From assembly GCF_001722335.1 (NCBI RefSeq), contig NZ_MIHA01000009.1, forward strand, positions 1 to 64,000: a DNA stretch of 64,000 bases. The letters run 5' to 3'. Below, one piece after another: positions 19,525-29,075 of this stretch; the stretch's first letter is position 1, and the number at the start of each line of letters is the position of its first letter. The notes beneath the pieces were generated by a model. It worked only from the letters and a program-made list of their open reading frames with translations, made no database searches and was not told the origin of the DNA. Origin of the DNA: Mycolicibacterium flavescens (lineage in GTDB: Bacteria > Actinomycetota > Actinomycetes > Mycobacteriales > Mycobacteriaceae). The position numbers and the translations under genes are program-made.

Positions 19525-20325
19525 TCAGTGTCCGCCGGCGCGGCGCCGGTCGCGCCAGCGGCACAACGCTTCCGCGTCGGTGAGGTCGTAGTCCGGACCG
19601 TTCACGCCGACCGTCAGCACCGTCACCCCGAGATCCGCCAACGCATCGGCCTCGGCGATCAACGCCTCGACTCCTTTGCCGGCAACGCCTGCCGACCGTT
19701 CGATCGCCGCCGGGTCGCGGCCGACGGCGGCGCAGTGGCCGGCGAGGATCTCGGCCTTGCGCGGATACTCGCTGCTGTCGGAGAAGCTGTGCCACAACGT
19801 CGCGTACTCGGCGACCAGGCGCAGCGTCTTCTTCTCGCCGCCGCCGCCGATGAGGATCGGGATGTCGCGGGTCGGTGCCGGGTTGAGTTTGGCCAGCCGC
19901 GACGTGATCCGGGGCATCGCCGCGGCGAGGTCGTCGAGCCGGCTGCCCGCGGTGCCGAACTCGTAGCCGTACTCGTCGTAGTCCTTTTGCTTCCAACCCG
20001 ATCCGATGCCCAGGATCAGCCGGCCGTCGCTGATGTGGTCGACGGTGCGGGCCATGTCGGCGAGCAGTTCGGGGTTGCGGTAGGAGTTGCAGGTGACCAG
20101 GGCGCCGATCTCGATGCGCGAGGTCTGCTCGGCCCACGCGCCGAGCATCGTCCAGCATTCGTAGTGGGCGCCGTCGGGATCGCCGTAGAGCGGGAAGAAG
20201 TGATCCCAGTTGAACGCGATGTCGACGCCGATGTCCTCGCAGCGGCGGACCGCGTCGCGGATGTGGCTGTACTTCGGGGAGTGCTGCGGCTGCAGTTGCA
20301 CGCCGATGCGGATTGGTTGGCTCAC
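19525..20325 (-). CDS. LLM-class F420-dependent oxidoreductase (Rv0044c-like)
   Basis: A 266-aa luciferase-like TIM-barrel protein. Features include an FNWDHFFPLYGD motif near residue 40, LILGIGSGWKQKDYDEYGYEF (a hallmark of F420-dependent LLM proteins), and IPILIGGGGEKKTLRLVAEYA. It matches mycobacterial Rv0044c. The cofactor is most likely F420 and the substrate is unknown. It lies 51 bp upstream of the GntR gene on the same strand, as in M. tuberculosis. Confidence 0.88.
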   Translation of the reverse strand: MSQPIRIGVQLQPQHSPKYSHIRDAVRRCEDIGVDIAFNWDHFFPLYGDPDGAHYECWTMLGAWAEQTSRIEIGALVTCNSYRNPELLADMARTVDHISDGRLILGIGSGWKQKDYDEYGYEFGTAGSRLDDLAAAMPRITSRLAKLNPAPTRDIPILIGGGGEKKTLRLVAEYATLWHSFSDSSEYPRKAEILAGHCAAVGRDPAAIERSAGVAGKGVEALIAEADALADLGVTVLTVGVNGPDYDLTDAEALCRWRDRRRAGGH

Positions 20326-20344
20326 GCCGTATAAGTAACCCGGA

Positions 20345-22420
20345 TCACACGCCGATATTCCCGCCGGTCTTCCACACCGCGACCACCGACGGGCGGGCGG
20401 TGCCGTCCCCGCCGTCCGGCCAGTGCGACAGCGGGTTGTCGATGGTGTGGTCGTCGTGTTCGCCGGGATGCTGCACGCACACCGTCACCAGATCGTCGGT
20501 GACGACGGGTCCGCATGTCTCCGCGCCGACCGGCACGGTGAGGAACTGCTTGGTCTCGCCGCGGTTCGGTCCGTCCAGCGCGACGGCGAACAACCCGTCG
20601 TTGGAGTCCAACGCGTTGCCGTCGGTGGAGATCCACAGGTTGCCGTGGCTGTCGAAGGCGAGGTTGTCGGGGCACGAGATCGGGCTGACCTTGGTCTTGT
20701 CGAAACCGGCGAAGTACGTGTCGGCGGCGGCCGGGTCCCCGCACACCAGCAGCAGCTCCCAGGTGAACGCGGTGCCGGCGTGGTCGTCGGTGATCTCGAG
20801 GATCTGTCCGCTCTTGTTCTCGTTGCGGGGGTTGGCCGCGTCGGCCGCAGGTTCACCCGCGGTGCCGCGCTCGTCGTTGTTGGTCAGCGCGACGTACACC
20901 TTGCCGGTCTCGGGGTTGGCTTCGACGTCCTCGGGGCGGTCCATCTTGGTGGCGCCCACCTTGTCGGCGGCGATCCGGGTGAACACCGCGACTTCCTGCG
21001 CGGAGATCCCGTCGACCAGCGACTCGGCCTGTCCGTCCGGGCCCGAGCGCAGCAGGGGCAGCCAGGTGCCGGTGCCGGCGAACCGTCCGGTCGACGGCAG
21101 CGTGCCCGACCCGTCGAGCTCGCCGGCCGGGATGTCGCTGGACAGCTTGGCGACATAAAGCGTGCCCTCGTCGAGCAGCGTCATGTTGTGCGCCATCGCG
21201 GCCGCATCGGTGACCGGTCCGGGCCGCAGTTTCTTGCTCGAGACGAACTTGTACATGTAGTCGAACCGCTCGTCGTCGCCGGTGTAGGCGACGACGGTGC
21301 CGTCGTCGGTGACGTGGATGTTGGCGCCCTCGTGTTTGAGCCGGCCCAGCGCCGAGTGCTTGACCGGCGTCGAGGCCGGGTCCCACGGGTTGAGTTCGAC
21401 GACGTAGCCGAAGCGGTTGGGCTCGTTGGGCGTCTGCACCAGATCGAAGCGCGGGTCGAAGGTCTCCCAGCGCAGCGCGGTCGGTTCGACGGAGATCCCG
21501 TACCGGTCGCGGCGGTCGGCGACGACCGGGCCCGGGGCGGGTGACCCTTCGGCGGCGCCGAAGTAGTCCTGGAAGTTCTCCTCACCGGAAAGCACTGTGC
21601 CCCAGGGTGTCACGCCGCCTGCGCAGTTGGCGAAGGTACCGGCCACGGTGCGGCCGGTCGGATCGGCGGCGGTCTTGACGAAGTCGGTGCCCGCGGCGGG
21701 ACCGGTCAGTGTCATCGGGGTGTCGGCGGTGATGCGACGGTTGTAGCGGCCCATGACCGGGGTGAGTCCCTGCGGGGTGCGCTCGACCTCGACCACACCC
21801 ATGCCGACCGCGGCGATCTCGACCTCGAACTGGTCGCGGGTCGGGTTGTCCTTGTCGTAGCGGGGGAACATGAAGATCGGGTCGACGTACTCGAAGTTCG
21901 TCACCAGCAGGAAGCGGTTCGGCGCTCCCGGGATCGGCAGCAGGCCGGCGAAGTCGTTGTTGAACCCGAACTGCCCGCGCTGCGCCGCGCCCGTCTGGTT
22001 GTTGACGTCGAACTCCGGCGCGCCGTCGAGAATCGGGTCGCCCCAACGGATCACGACGGCCTGCTGGTAGCCGTCGGGGATGACGACGACGTCCCCGCTG
22101 TTGGGCGCCACCGAGGTGAAGTTCATCCCGGGCGGGGTGGCATCCGGCGCCGGGGTGGACGACGGCGCGGCTGCTGGGGGATCGTCGGTGCCGCAGGCGG
22201 CCAGCGCCGATCCGGCGCCGACGGCCAGCACCGCGATCCCACTGGCGCGCAGCATCGACCGGCGCGACACCGCCCTGACGACGTCGCCGAAGTACTCGTT
22301 GTCACTGCGGTTCGGGACGGGCTTGGAGCAGGCGTCGCCGCACCGGTAGAGGCACGTCAGGTGCTGGCGGCGGGACGTGCCGTCGTGGGAGACAAACAGA
22401 TTCAGCGGGATGAGGGCCAC
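20345..22420 (-). CDS. PhoX-type (DUF839) alkaline phosphatase, Tat-exported
   Basis: A 691-aa PhoX/DUF839 protein. A pre-sequence is followed by a twin-arginine signal (VSRRSMLRASG at 51-61, hydrophobic stretch to about 75, then AACG resembling a lipobox). The mature beta-propeller carries family blocks such as GGVTPWGTVLSGEENFQDYF and CPDNLAFDSHGNLWISTDG. Family members are Ca/Fe-dependent phosphomonoesterases that supply phosphate. The long N-terminal region before the RR is typical of actinobacterial PhoX. It is read toward the LLM gene, with a 19-bp gap. No pho box was identified with confidence. Confidence 0.88.
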   Translation of the reverse strand: MALIPLNLFVSHDGTSRRQHLTCLYRCGDACSKPVPNRSDNEYFGDVVRAVSRRSMLRASGIAVLAVGAGSALAACGTDDPPAAAPSSTPAPDATPPGMNFTSVAPNSGDVVVIPDGYQQAVVIRWGDPILDGAPEFDVNNQTGAAQRGQFGFNNDFAGLLPIPGAPNRFLLVTNFEYVDPIFMFPRYDKDNPTRDQFEVEIAAVGMGVVEVERTPQGLTPVMGRYNRRITADTPMTLTGPAAGTDFVKTAADPTGRTVAGTFANCAGGVTPWGTVLSGEENFQDYFGAAEGSPAPGPVVADRRDRYGISVEPTALRWETFDPRFDLVQTPNEPNRFGYVVELNPWDPASTPVKHSALGRLKHEGANIHVTDDGTVVAYTGDDERFDYMYKFVSSKKLRPGPVTDAAAMAHNMTLLDEGTLYVAKLSSDIPAGELDGSGTLPSTGRFAGTGTWLPLLRSGPDGQAESLVDGISAQEVAVFTRIAADKVGATKMDRPEDVEANPETGKVYVALTNNDERGTAGEPAADAANPRNENKSGQILEITDDHAGTAFTWELLLVCGDPAAADTYFAGFDKTKVSPISCPDNLAFDSHGNLWISTDGNALDSNDGLFAVALDGPNRGETKQFLTVPVGAETCGPVVTDDLVTVCVQHPGEHDDHTIDNPLSHWPDGGDGTARPSVVAVWKTGGNIGV

Positions 22421-22558
22421 CGCGGGAACGTACGACAGCCCGGTTAGCAGCTGGCAAGCACGAGATGAACAAGGGGTCGGCGCGCCCGAGCGTTTTGCCG
22501 CGGATCTGCCGGGCCCGGGTTAACGTCAGTCCAGTTATTTACGGAGGGAACAATAAAT

Positions 22559-24457
22559 ATGGGTCAGAGGCGACGGTGGCTGCAAACCGGCGCGGCATCG
22601 GCCGGCATGGGGGCCGCGCTGCTGAGCTTTTCGCTGATGGGTCCGCACAGCGCCATCGCCGTGGCTGAGGAGAACCCGCCGTCGGCGGCGGACGCCCAGG
22701 ATGGCGCGTCGCCGGGCACCGAGTCGCCCGAGCGCGATGCGCCTGACTCGGACAGCGGCGAGACGCCGGGCCCGTCCCAGAGCCCGCCGGTCACTGTGGG
22801 GAACTCGCGTGGGGAGGTCGACGACGACGAAGAGTCCACGGGGCTCGCCGACGACGGCGACGACGAGAACGACGACGAGGACGACGCTGTAGACGGCGCC
22901 GACGACACGGTCGTCGACCGGTTGGCCCCCGACGATGAGAGCGCGACCGCGGACCCCCTCGCTTCGCACGAGGATTCTCCGAGCGACCCTCCGAACGACG
23001 ACCCTCCGAACGACGACCCACCGAACGACGACCTTGTGAACGACACCGCCCACCGCGTGACGCCGACCAACCTGGTGCAGCCCGGTGAATCGACCCCGGC
23101 AACCACAACTGCGGCAGCCACGACGCCAGCTATCACGGCCCCGCGGGCGCAGCCGCGCACCTGGACCGCCCTGGTCTCCCTGGCGATCGACAACTGGACC
23201 AACGCCTCCCTGCGGTGGATCGAGTCGCTGCCGGTGGACAACACCACCAAGGCCACCCTCGAAGGAGCGCTGTGGACGTTGCGCCGCACGTTCCTCAACC
23301 GGGCGCCGTCGGTCGCGCCCGTGCAGATCAGCGGCCAGATCGCCGGACCGATCGACGGCACCGTCGCCGCCGTGGACCCCGAGGGCGACCGCATCTTCTT
23401 CGTGATGACCCGCGGGCCTCGCGAAGGCACGGTGAAGCTCAACGGCGACGGCTCCTACACCTACACGCCCGGGGAGACCTTCGACGGCGTGGACACCTTC
23501 AGCGTCATGGCCGTCGACGTCGGTCTGCACATGAACCTGCTGGACCCGTTCCGGTCGATCGGCACCAACGCGCGCTCGGTGATCAACCAGGGGGCCATCA
23601 AGTTCGCGTTCAACTTCACCACCGGCGCGGAGATCTGGACCGAGGAGCGGCGGGCCGCGCTGCGGAGGTCGGCAGACGAATTGCTGCTCTACCTCGTCGT
23701 GCAGGCACCGGTCGTCCTCACCTACAACGTCTCCGGACGCGCCGAGGACACCTCCGTACTCGCCTCGGCCGGCAGCCCGTTGATCAGTGAGGAGCCCGGC
23801 TTCTGGCGCACCGTCGTCCAGCACAAGCTGCTCACCGGAAGCGACGCGAACGGCGCCGCGGCCGACGGCTCGATCGACTGGAACTTCTGGGAGGCCTGGG
23901 GTCTCGGCGATGCCGACGAGATCACCGCGGACGAGTACGACTTCGTGTCGACCGCGATGCACGAGTTTCTGCACTCGTTCGGGTTCTTGACCTACCTGGA
24001 GAGGCCCGGCGAAAACGAGGACTGGACTGCCTGGCCGATCTTCGACAGCTTCATCGGCACCGCAGACGGAGTGCGCCCGATCGGTGCGGATTATTTGTGG
24101 AACACCGACTACGACGCGATCCTCGTCGGCGGCGACGGGGGGATGTTCTTCGGGGGGCGTCACGCGACGGCCGCCTACGGCGGGCTAGTGCCGTTGTACA
24201 CCCCCAATCCGTGGCAGAACGGCAGTTCGGGCAGCCATCTGAACGACGTCGTCTTCGCCGGCGGTGACCAGAAGTTGATGAATGCAGCCACCGGCACGGG
24301 CCCGGGGGTGCGGGTGCTGAGCGCATTCGAGGTCGGCATCCTGCGCGACCTCGGCTACCACGCGGTGGTGCCGCAGTCACCGGCCTACAGCGCGGCGTTG
24401 CTCGGGTTCCTGCTGCTGCGCCGCAGGCGCGGCACGCTGAAGTCAGCCAAGCGCTGA
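22559..24457 (+). CDS. Large secreted protein with cadherin/VCBS-like repeat and HExxH metallopeptidase-like domain
   Basis: A 632-aa secreted protein. The N-terminal MGQRRRWLQTGAASAGMGA has the RRRWLQ-x-GAASAG pattern of a signal seen on many mycobacterial surface proteins. An acidic, disordered region (about 35-165) includes three DPPNDD repeats. A VCBS/cadherin-like beta domain follows (about 255-330, GTVKLNGDGSYTYTPGETFDG). The C-terminal domain contains MHEFLHSFGF (HExxH at 468-472), a zinc-peptidase signature, with a later QKLMNAATGTG that could be a Met-turn. It ends in a hydrophobic stretch plus RRRRGTLKSAKR, suggesting a membrane anchor. The RBS ggaggg lies about 10 nt before the ATG. 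The proteolytic role is inference; I do not recognise a named family. Confidence 0.65.
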   Translation: MGQRRRWLQTGAASAGMGAALLSFSLMGPHSAIAVAEENPPSAADAQDGASPGTESPERDAPDSDSGETPGPSQSPPVTVGNSRGEVDDDEESTGLADDGDDENDDEDDAVDGADDTVVDRLAPDDESATADPLASHEDSPSDPPNDDPPNDDPPNDDLVNDTAHRVTPTNLVQPGESTPATTTAAATTPAITAPRAQPRTWTALVSLAIDNWTNASLRWIESLPVDNTTKATLEGALWTLRRTFLNRAPSVAPVQISGQIAGPIDGTVAAVDPEGDRIFFVMTRGPREGTVKLNGDGSYTYTPGETFDGVDTFSVMAVDVGLHMNLLDPFRSIGTNARSVINQGAIKFAFNFTTGAEIWTEERRAALRRSADELLLYLVVQAPVVLTYNVSGRAEDTSVLASAGSPLISEEPGFWRTVVQHKLLTGSDANGAAADGSIDWNFWEAWGLGDADEITADEYDFVSTAMHEFLHSFGFLTYLERPGENEDWTAWPIFDSFIGTADGVRPIGADYLWNTDYDAILVGGDGGMFFGGRHATAAYGGLVPLYTPNPWQNGSSGSHLNDVVFAGGDQKLMNAATGTGPGVRVLSAFEVGILRDLGYHAVVPQSPAYSAALLGFLLLRRRRGTLKSAKR

Positions 24458-24461
24458 CGGA

Positions 24462-25361
24462 CTACTCCGCCAGCACGGCGCGCAGGATCTCGACCAGCTT
24501 GCGCGGCTGATCGCTCTGCACCGAGTGGCCGGCGTCGGCGACGACCTGCACATCCTTGAATCCCGGTGCGGTCCGGGCGAATTCGGCGGCGTCGTCGTCA
24601 TTGACGAAGAACGAGTTGGCGCCGCGCACCAACGTCGTCGGCACGGTGAGCCGGGGCACGTCGTCCCACAGGCCCTCGAAGCCCTCACCCTTGCGCATCT
24701 CGTCGTACCGCCACGTCCAGGTGCCGTCCTCTTGCCGTTTGGCGTTGTGGAACACACCGCGCCGCAACGACTCCCGGTCCCGGTGCGGCGCCGCGGCGAT
24801 GGTCTTCTCCAGCATCGCCTCAAACGACGGGAAGGTGCGGTCGCCCTGCACCAGCGCGACGGTACCCTTCTGCGCCTCGGTCATCTGGGTGTGCCGTTCT
24901 GGCGCCGAGGGGGTCACGTCGACCATCACGAGCCGGGGCACCAACTCGGGCGCGGTGACCGCGAGCCGCAGCGCGGTCAGGCCACCCAGCGACATGCCGA
25001 CCACCAGTTCGGCCGACGGTGCCAACTCGCGGATGACGGGTTCGACCTCGACGGCGTTCTGCCTGGGTCCGTAGTCGCCGTCCTCGCGCCACGCCGAGCG
25101 CCCGTGCCCGGGCAGGTCGACCGCCAGCGCGGGTTCACCCAGCCCGACGATCACGGTGTCCCACGTGTGGGCGTTCTGCCCGCCGCCGTGCAGGAAGACC
25201 ACCCGGGGGGCGGCGTCGCCGAACTGCAGTGCGCTGATCGGGCCGCGGTCGATGCGGCGGGCCGGCGGCACGGTCGCGACCCCGGCCTGGCGGGCGTTCT
25301 CGTCGAGGAAGATGAACTCGTCGAGGGTGGCCAGTTCGTCGTCAGGCGAGATCTCGGTCAT
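24462..25361 (-). CDS. Alpha/beta hydrolase (Rv0045c-like esterase)
   Basis: A 299-aa alpha/beta hydrolase matching mycobacterial Rv0045c. The oxyanion segment is VVFLHGGGQNAHTWD, the nucleophile elbow is VVGMSLGGLTA (Ser near residue 123), and the catalytic His lies in VADAGHSVQSDQP near the C terminus. Rv0045c is a hydrolase/esterase of unresolved physiological substrate. It is read toward the metallopeptidase gene, with the two stops 4 bp apart. A hairpin separates its start from the ino1 stop. Confidence 0.88.
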   Translation of the reverse strand: MTEISPDDELATLDEFIFLDENARQAGVATVPPARRIDRGPISALQFGDAAPRVVFLHGGGQNAHTWDTVIVGLGEPALAVDLPGHGRSAWREDGDYGPRQNAVEVEPVIRELAPSAELVVGMSLGGLTALRLAVTAPELVPRLVMVDVTPSAPERHTQMTEAQKGTVALVQGDRTFPSFEAMLEKTIAAAPHRDRESLRRGVFHNAKRQEDGTWTWRYDEMRKGEGFEGLWDDVPRLTVPTTLVRGANSFFVNDDDAAEFARTAPGFKDVQVVADAGHSVQSDQPRKLVEILRAVLAE

Positions 25362-25381
25362 TAGGTGACCCTACAAAACGC

Positions 25382-25438
25382 CGACACCGACGCAATGGCG
25401 GTCTGCCTCCGCACAAATCCGCCAAAACGTCGGTATCG
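25382..25438. repeat. Imperfect intergenic hairpin after ino1
   Basis: Outer arms cgacaccgacg (25382-25392) and cgtcggtatcg (25428-25438) pair at 10 of 11 positions. Inner arms ggcgg and ccgcc also pair. It lies downstream of the ino1 stop, so it may act as a terminator or be a small palindromic repeat element. There is no U-tract. Confidence 0.4.
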
Positions 25439-25449
25439 ACGAAAGAGGG

Positions 25450-26526
25450 TCAGCCCTCGATGAAGGTCTCGAGCTGGGCGCGGGCCACGTCGTCGGGCAG
25501 CTGCTTGGGCGGGCTCTTCATCAGGTAGGCCGAGGCCGCCTCGACGGGGCCGCCGATACCGCGGTCGAGCGCGATCTTCGCCGCCCGCACCGCGTCGATG
25601 ATCACACCGGCGGAGTTCGGCGAGTCCCACACCTCGAGCTTGTACTCCAGGTTCAGCGGCACGTCGCCGAATGCGCGGCCCTCGAGCCGCACGTAGGCCC
25701 ACTTGCGGTCGTCGAGCCAGCCGACGTGATCCGACGGGCCGATGTGCACGTCCTTGGTCTTGAACTCGCGCTGCAGGTTGGAGGTGACGGCCTGGGTCTT
25801 GGAGATCTTCTTCGACTCCAGCCGCTCACGCTCGAGCATGTTGAGGAAGTCCATGTTGCCGCCGACGTTGAGCTGCATGGTGCGGTCGAGCTGCACGCCG
25901 CGGTCCTCGAACAGCTTGGCCATCACGCGGTGGGTGATCGTCGCACCGATCTGGCTCTTGATGTCGTCACCGACGATCGGCACACCGGCGTCGGTGAACT
26001 TCTTGGCCCACTCGGGGTCGGAGGCGATGAAGACCGGCAGCGCGTTGACGAACGCCACGCCGGCGTCGATCGCGCACTGGGCGTAGAACTTGTCGGCGTC
26101 GTCGGAGCCCACCGGCAGGTAGGACACCAGCACGTCGACCTCGGCGTCCTTGAGGGCCTTGACGACGTCGACGGGATCGGAGTCGGAGACCTCGATGGTG
26201 TCGGCGTAGTACTTGCCGATGCCGTCGAGCGTCGGGCCGCGCTGCACGGTGACGTTCAGCGGCGGCACGTCGGCGATCTTGATGGTGTTGTTCTCCGACG
26301 CGAAGATCGCCTCGGACAGGTCGAAGCCGACCTTCTTGGCGTCGACGTCGAACGCGGCGACGAACTTGACGTCGCGCACGTGGTACGGGCCGAGCCGCAC
26401 ATGCATCAGGCCGGGTACGGTCGCCGTCTCGTCGGCGTCGTAGTAGTACTGCACGCCCTGTACGAGCGACGACGCGCAGTTGCCCACGCCGACAATCGCG
26501 ACCCGCACCTCTCCGTTTGATGCCAT
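25450..26526 (-). CDS. ino1: Myo-inositol-1-phosphate synthase
   Basis: A 358-aa enzyme that converts glucose-6-phosphate to inositol-1-phosphate using NAD. It is the first step for phosphatidylinositol, PIMs/LAM and mycothiol. The Rossmann start is [19 protein letters not shown]. The catalytic core contains [14 protein letters not shown] and [13 protein letters not shown], with Lys residues in [13 protein letters not shown] 26526 is preceded by AAGGGAAAG and gives the Mtb-like start [12 protein letters not shown]. It lies directly downstream of the PadR gene on the same strand, the arrangement of Rv0047c-Rv0046c. Confidence 0.96.
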   Translation of the reverse strand: MASNGEVRVAIVGVGNCASSLVQGVQYYYDADETATVPGLMHVRLGPYHVRDVKFVAAFDVDAKKVGFDLSEAIFASENNTIKIADVPPLNVTVQRGPTLDGIGKYYADTIEVSDSDPVDVVKALKDAEVDVLVSYLPVGSDDADKFYAQCAIDAGVAFVNALPVFIASDPEWAKKFTDAGVPIVGDDIKSQIGATITHRVMAKLFEDRGVQLDRTMQLNVGGNMDFLNMLERERLESKKISKTQAVTSNLQREFKTKDVHIGPSDHVGWLDDRKWAYVRLEGRAFGDVPLNLEYKLEVWDSPNSAGVIIDAVRAAKIALDRGIGGPVEAASAYLMKSPPKQLPDDVARAQLETFIEG

Positions 26527-26572
26527 GACGACTTTCCCTTCGTGATCCCTGTCGTGCTTTGGTTCGGTATTT

Positions 26573-27127
26573 CTACGGCTGCACTGAGCTGTCCGGGCTT
26601 CCTTGCCCCAGACGTTCCGCCGCAATCAACTCGTTGAGCCACTTGACTTCGCGCTCACTGGACTCCAACCCGAGCTGATGGAGCTGCCGGGTGTACCGAT
26701 CGATTGAGCTGCTGGCCCGCGCAACGGCTTCACGCAGACCCTCACGGCGTTCCTCTACCTGACGACGACGCCCCTCCAAGATCCGCATCCGGGCCTCGGC
26801 CGGGGTGCGGTTGAAGAAAGCCAGATGGACGCCGAAACCGTCGTCGGAGAAGTTCTGTGGACCGGTGTCGGCGACCAGTTCCGTGAAGCGCTGCTTGCCC
26901 TTCTCGGTGAGCTGGTAGACCCGACGCGCCCGACGCATCTTGGGGGTGCCGTCGGGCGCCGCGTCCTCGACGATCAGCCCGTCGGCCTGCATCCGGCGCA
27001 GCGCCGGGTACAGCGAGCCGTAGGAGAACGCGCGGAAGGCGCCCAGCAACCCGGTCAGTCGCTTACGCAGTTCGTAGCCGTGCATGGGAGATTCGTGCAG
27101 AAGCCCCAGGATGGCCATTTCCAGCAT
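26573..27127 (-). CDS. PadR-family transcriptional regulator (Rv0047c-like)
   Basis: A 184-aa PadR regulator. The winged helix occupies residues 1-90 ([38 protein letters not shown], wing with [17 protein letters not shown]). A C-terminal Vir-like helical dimerisation region follows ([20 protein letters not shown]). ATG 27127 gives the canonical N terminus; longer frames include non-conserved sequence. The ino1 start lies 46 bp downstream on the same strand. A short inverted repeat upstream is a candidate autoregulatory site. Confidence 0.88.
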   Translation of the reverse strand: MLEMAILGLLHESPMHGYELRKRLTGLLGAFRAFSYGSLYPALRRMQADGLIVEDAAPDGTPKMRRARRVYQLTEKGKQRFTELVADTGPQNFSDDGFGVHLAFFNRTPAEARMRILEGRRRQVEERREGLREAVARASSSIDRYTRQLHQLGLESSEREVKWLNELIAAERLGQGSPDSSVQP

Positions 27128-27191
27128 CGCGGGCGCCTCCTCTCGAAATCCCAGCTCGTCCGTTACGGCGGTCCAACACCTCGCACCATAG

Positions 27192-27204
27192 TATCGCCCC
27201 GATA
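27192..27204. promoter_or_regulatory. Candidate PadR operator upstream of padR-ino1
   Basis: tatcg-ccc-cgata is a perfect 5-bp inverted repeat 65 bp upstream of the padR ATG, inside an AT-rich patch (catagtatcg to gatatattcg) likely to contain the promoter. PadR regulators often bind such short AT-rich dyads and autoregulate. Confidence 0.4.
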
Positions 27205-27248
27205 TATTCGGCGCGAACAAAGGGTGACGCCGACGGGAACGACGGCGG

Positions 27249-28106
27249 TCAGCTGTCGGGGTAGCGAACCTGTTTGACCGAGCCGTCGGCGGCCAGCTCG
27301 ATGTAGCCGCTGCCGTAGTCGCTGGACAGATAGACGTCGATGGACAGCGCGTTCGGGTCGGTCGGATCGCCCGCGGAGTCCACGCTCAGGTAGGTGTTGG
27401 TGATGTCGGCCGGTTTCATGTTCAGGGTCTCCGGCGCCCCGCGCAGGACGCCGACGACGGCCTTCATGTCGAACTTGGCCAGATCGATCAGGACCGGATC
27501 GCCGGATTTCGAACTCGTCGTCGGGTCGTCCCAGCCGCCGCGGTAGGAGTAGTTCAGCTCGCGCCGGTCCTCGGTCGGGTCCGGCCGGGTCAGCGACGCG
27601 TAGTCGGGGTAGACCACCAGCCGGTAGCCGTCGGTGTCGCCGAAGCGCTGCCTCATCTGCTCGAACAGGCCGGTCAGCCCGCCCAGCGAGTGCAGTTCGC
27701 GGGGGGCGGTGAGCACCACCGGGGCGACGCCGTCGGGTTTGGCGCCGGGGTCGGAGGTGAAGTTCAGCGGCGACGGCGTGTTGCCGTACAGGCCCCAGCC
27801 GATCGCGATCCCGAGAATCACCAGCACCGCGGCCATCGCCACCCGCAGACCCCAGCCGGCGCGCAGCGCGGGCAGCCTGCGCGGTGTCTTGAGCGTCGGC
27901 AGTTTGACCGGCGCGTTGTCGATCTGCAGGTCGCTGATCAGCGCCTGCAGCTCGCCGAGCGTGGTCGCGGTGGTCGCGGCCTTGACCCGCTCACCGTGTT
28001 CGGCCATCGACAGCTGACCCTCGCTCAGCGCGCTGTCGAGGATCTGGCACGTGTCGTTGCGGTCGCTGTCTTTCGCCCGCGTCCCGGTTGTCTGCCGTGC
28101 AGCCAC
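27249..28106 (-). CDS. DUF1707 membrane protein (Rv0048c-like)
   Basis: A 285-aa protein. The N-terminal DUF1707-like segment (about 15-60: DRNDTCQILDSALSEGQLS then MAEHGERVKAA) is cytoplasmic. One transmembrane helix (about 88-108, VAMAAVLVILGIAIGWGLYG) is followed by an extracytoplasmic domain of about 175 aa. The position matches Rv0048c. DUF1707 is common in mycobacterial membrane proteins and its function is unknown. It is preceded by a 33-bp gap from the thioesterase gene on the same strand. Confidence 0.82.
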   Translation of the reverse strand: MAARQTTGTRAKDSDRNDTCQILDSALSEGQLSMAEHGERVKAATTATTLGELQALISDLQIDNAPVKLPTLKTPRRLPALRAGWGLRVAMAAVLVILGIAIGWGLYGNTPSPLNFTSDPGAKPDGVAPVVLTAPRELHSLGGLTGLFEQMRQRFGDTDGYRLVVYPDYASLTRPDPTEDRRELNYSYRGGWDDPTTSSKSGDPVLIDLAKFDMKAVVGVLRGAPETLNMKPADITNTYLSVDSAGDPTDPNALSIDVYLSSDYGSGYIELAADGSVKQVRYPDS

Positions 28107-28139
28107 GCGATGATCGTAGAAGCAAAGACCTGCACCTAC

Positions 28140-28973
28140 TCAGCGGACGAGGCCCTGAGACGTCAGCACCGCCAGCAGTGCGCCGTCGGGACCGCGCAGC
28201 GAGCCGTACGCGGTGCACGCGCCGTCGGCCACCGACCCGCGTGCTTCCAGCAGCCGCCACGAGGTCGACGCCAGCAGGTGCGCGCCCGGTTGCCAGACCA
28301 GGCTCAGGTCCAGGCTCAGCAGCCAGGTGTCGCCGAACCCGGACACCTTGCCTGGTGCGTCGAACAGGTGCGCGTCGGCGTGCAGCACGTCGACGACCTG
28401 CGGGTGCACCTGCGGTTCGTCGGGTGCACAGTCCGCGGCGACCCAGAGCGCCACCTCCGGGTGGTGGCGTCCGAACTCGCGGAGTCCCGACGGATAGTCG
28501 ACGCCGCGGCGGTGCGCGAACTGCAGCGAGCGGTAGGTCTGGCTGATCCAGTCCAGTGACGGGCTGGACGCGGGGTCGGGGAGTTCGGCGCTCGGGTAGC
28601 GCTCGAACGGGATGGGCGCGTCGACCGACGGCGGGTTCAGCCAGCCGTCGGCCAGCCAGCTGGAGGCGATCAGGATCGTGCGCCCGGCCTGGCTGACCGT
28701 GGCCTCGTACACCGCGGCCGTGCGGCCGCCACGCAGGGTGCGGACGTCGATCTCGACGGGTCCCGGGGCGCCGCCCTCGACGAACGTCACCGACAGCGAC
28801 GCCGCCGCGGCCCGCCCGCTGTGCGCGAACACCGCCGCCAGCGCCAGCGCCGAGGTGTACCCGCCGAACGCGCGGCCGTCGAAGCACCAGTGCTCGGGCA
28901 GGTCGCGCCCGAAGCGACTGGTGTGCTCACCGGTCGATCCACCGTCGAAAGCGAAGTCACGGCCGTCCAGCAT
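28140..28973 (-). CDS. Acyl-CoA thioesterase-like double-hotdog protein
   Basis: About 277 aa. The protein has two hotdog halves: the first has FDGRAFGGYTSALALAAVF near residue 35 and the second GDTWLLSLDLSLVWQPG near residue 220. This is the TesB-like acyl-CoA thioesterase II family pattern. ATG 28973 has a GGGAGAG six bases upstream, whereas the upstream GTG at 29009 is not well placed for ribosome binding. Substrate acyl chain is unknown. It is divergent from the DUF5318 gene, with a shared promoter region of about 100 bp. Confidence 0.8.
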   Translation of the reverse strand: MLDGRDFAFDGGSTGEHTSRFGRDLPEHWCFDGRAFGGYTSALALAAVFAHSGRAAAASLSVTFVEGGAPGPVEIDVRTLRGGRTAAVYEATVSQAGRTILIASSWLADGWLNPPSVDAPIPFERYPSAELPDPASSPSLDWISQTYRSLQFAHRRGVDYPSGLREFGRHHPEVALWVAADCAPDEPQVHPQVVDVLHADAHLFDAPGKVSGFGDTWLLSLDLSLVWQPGAHLLASTSWRLLEARGSVADGACTAYGSLRGPDGALLAVLTSQGLVR

Positions 28974-29075
28974 CGGTGTCTCTCCCAGCGTCAGTTCCAG
29001 CTCACACACCTTAGAGAAGGGCCCGCCGGGGCAGTCACGCCTCCGCTGCCCGAGCACCGACGTACTCTGGTCTTC

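Noticed and set aside
22990..23035. Tandem DNA repeat (cctccgaacgacga-type)
   Set aside because: It only encodes the DPPNDD linker repeats of the metallopeptidase-like protein; not treated as a separate element.
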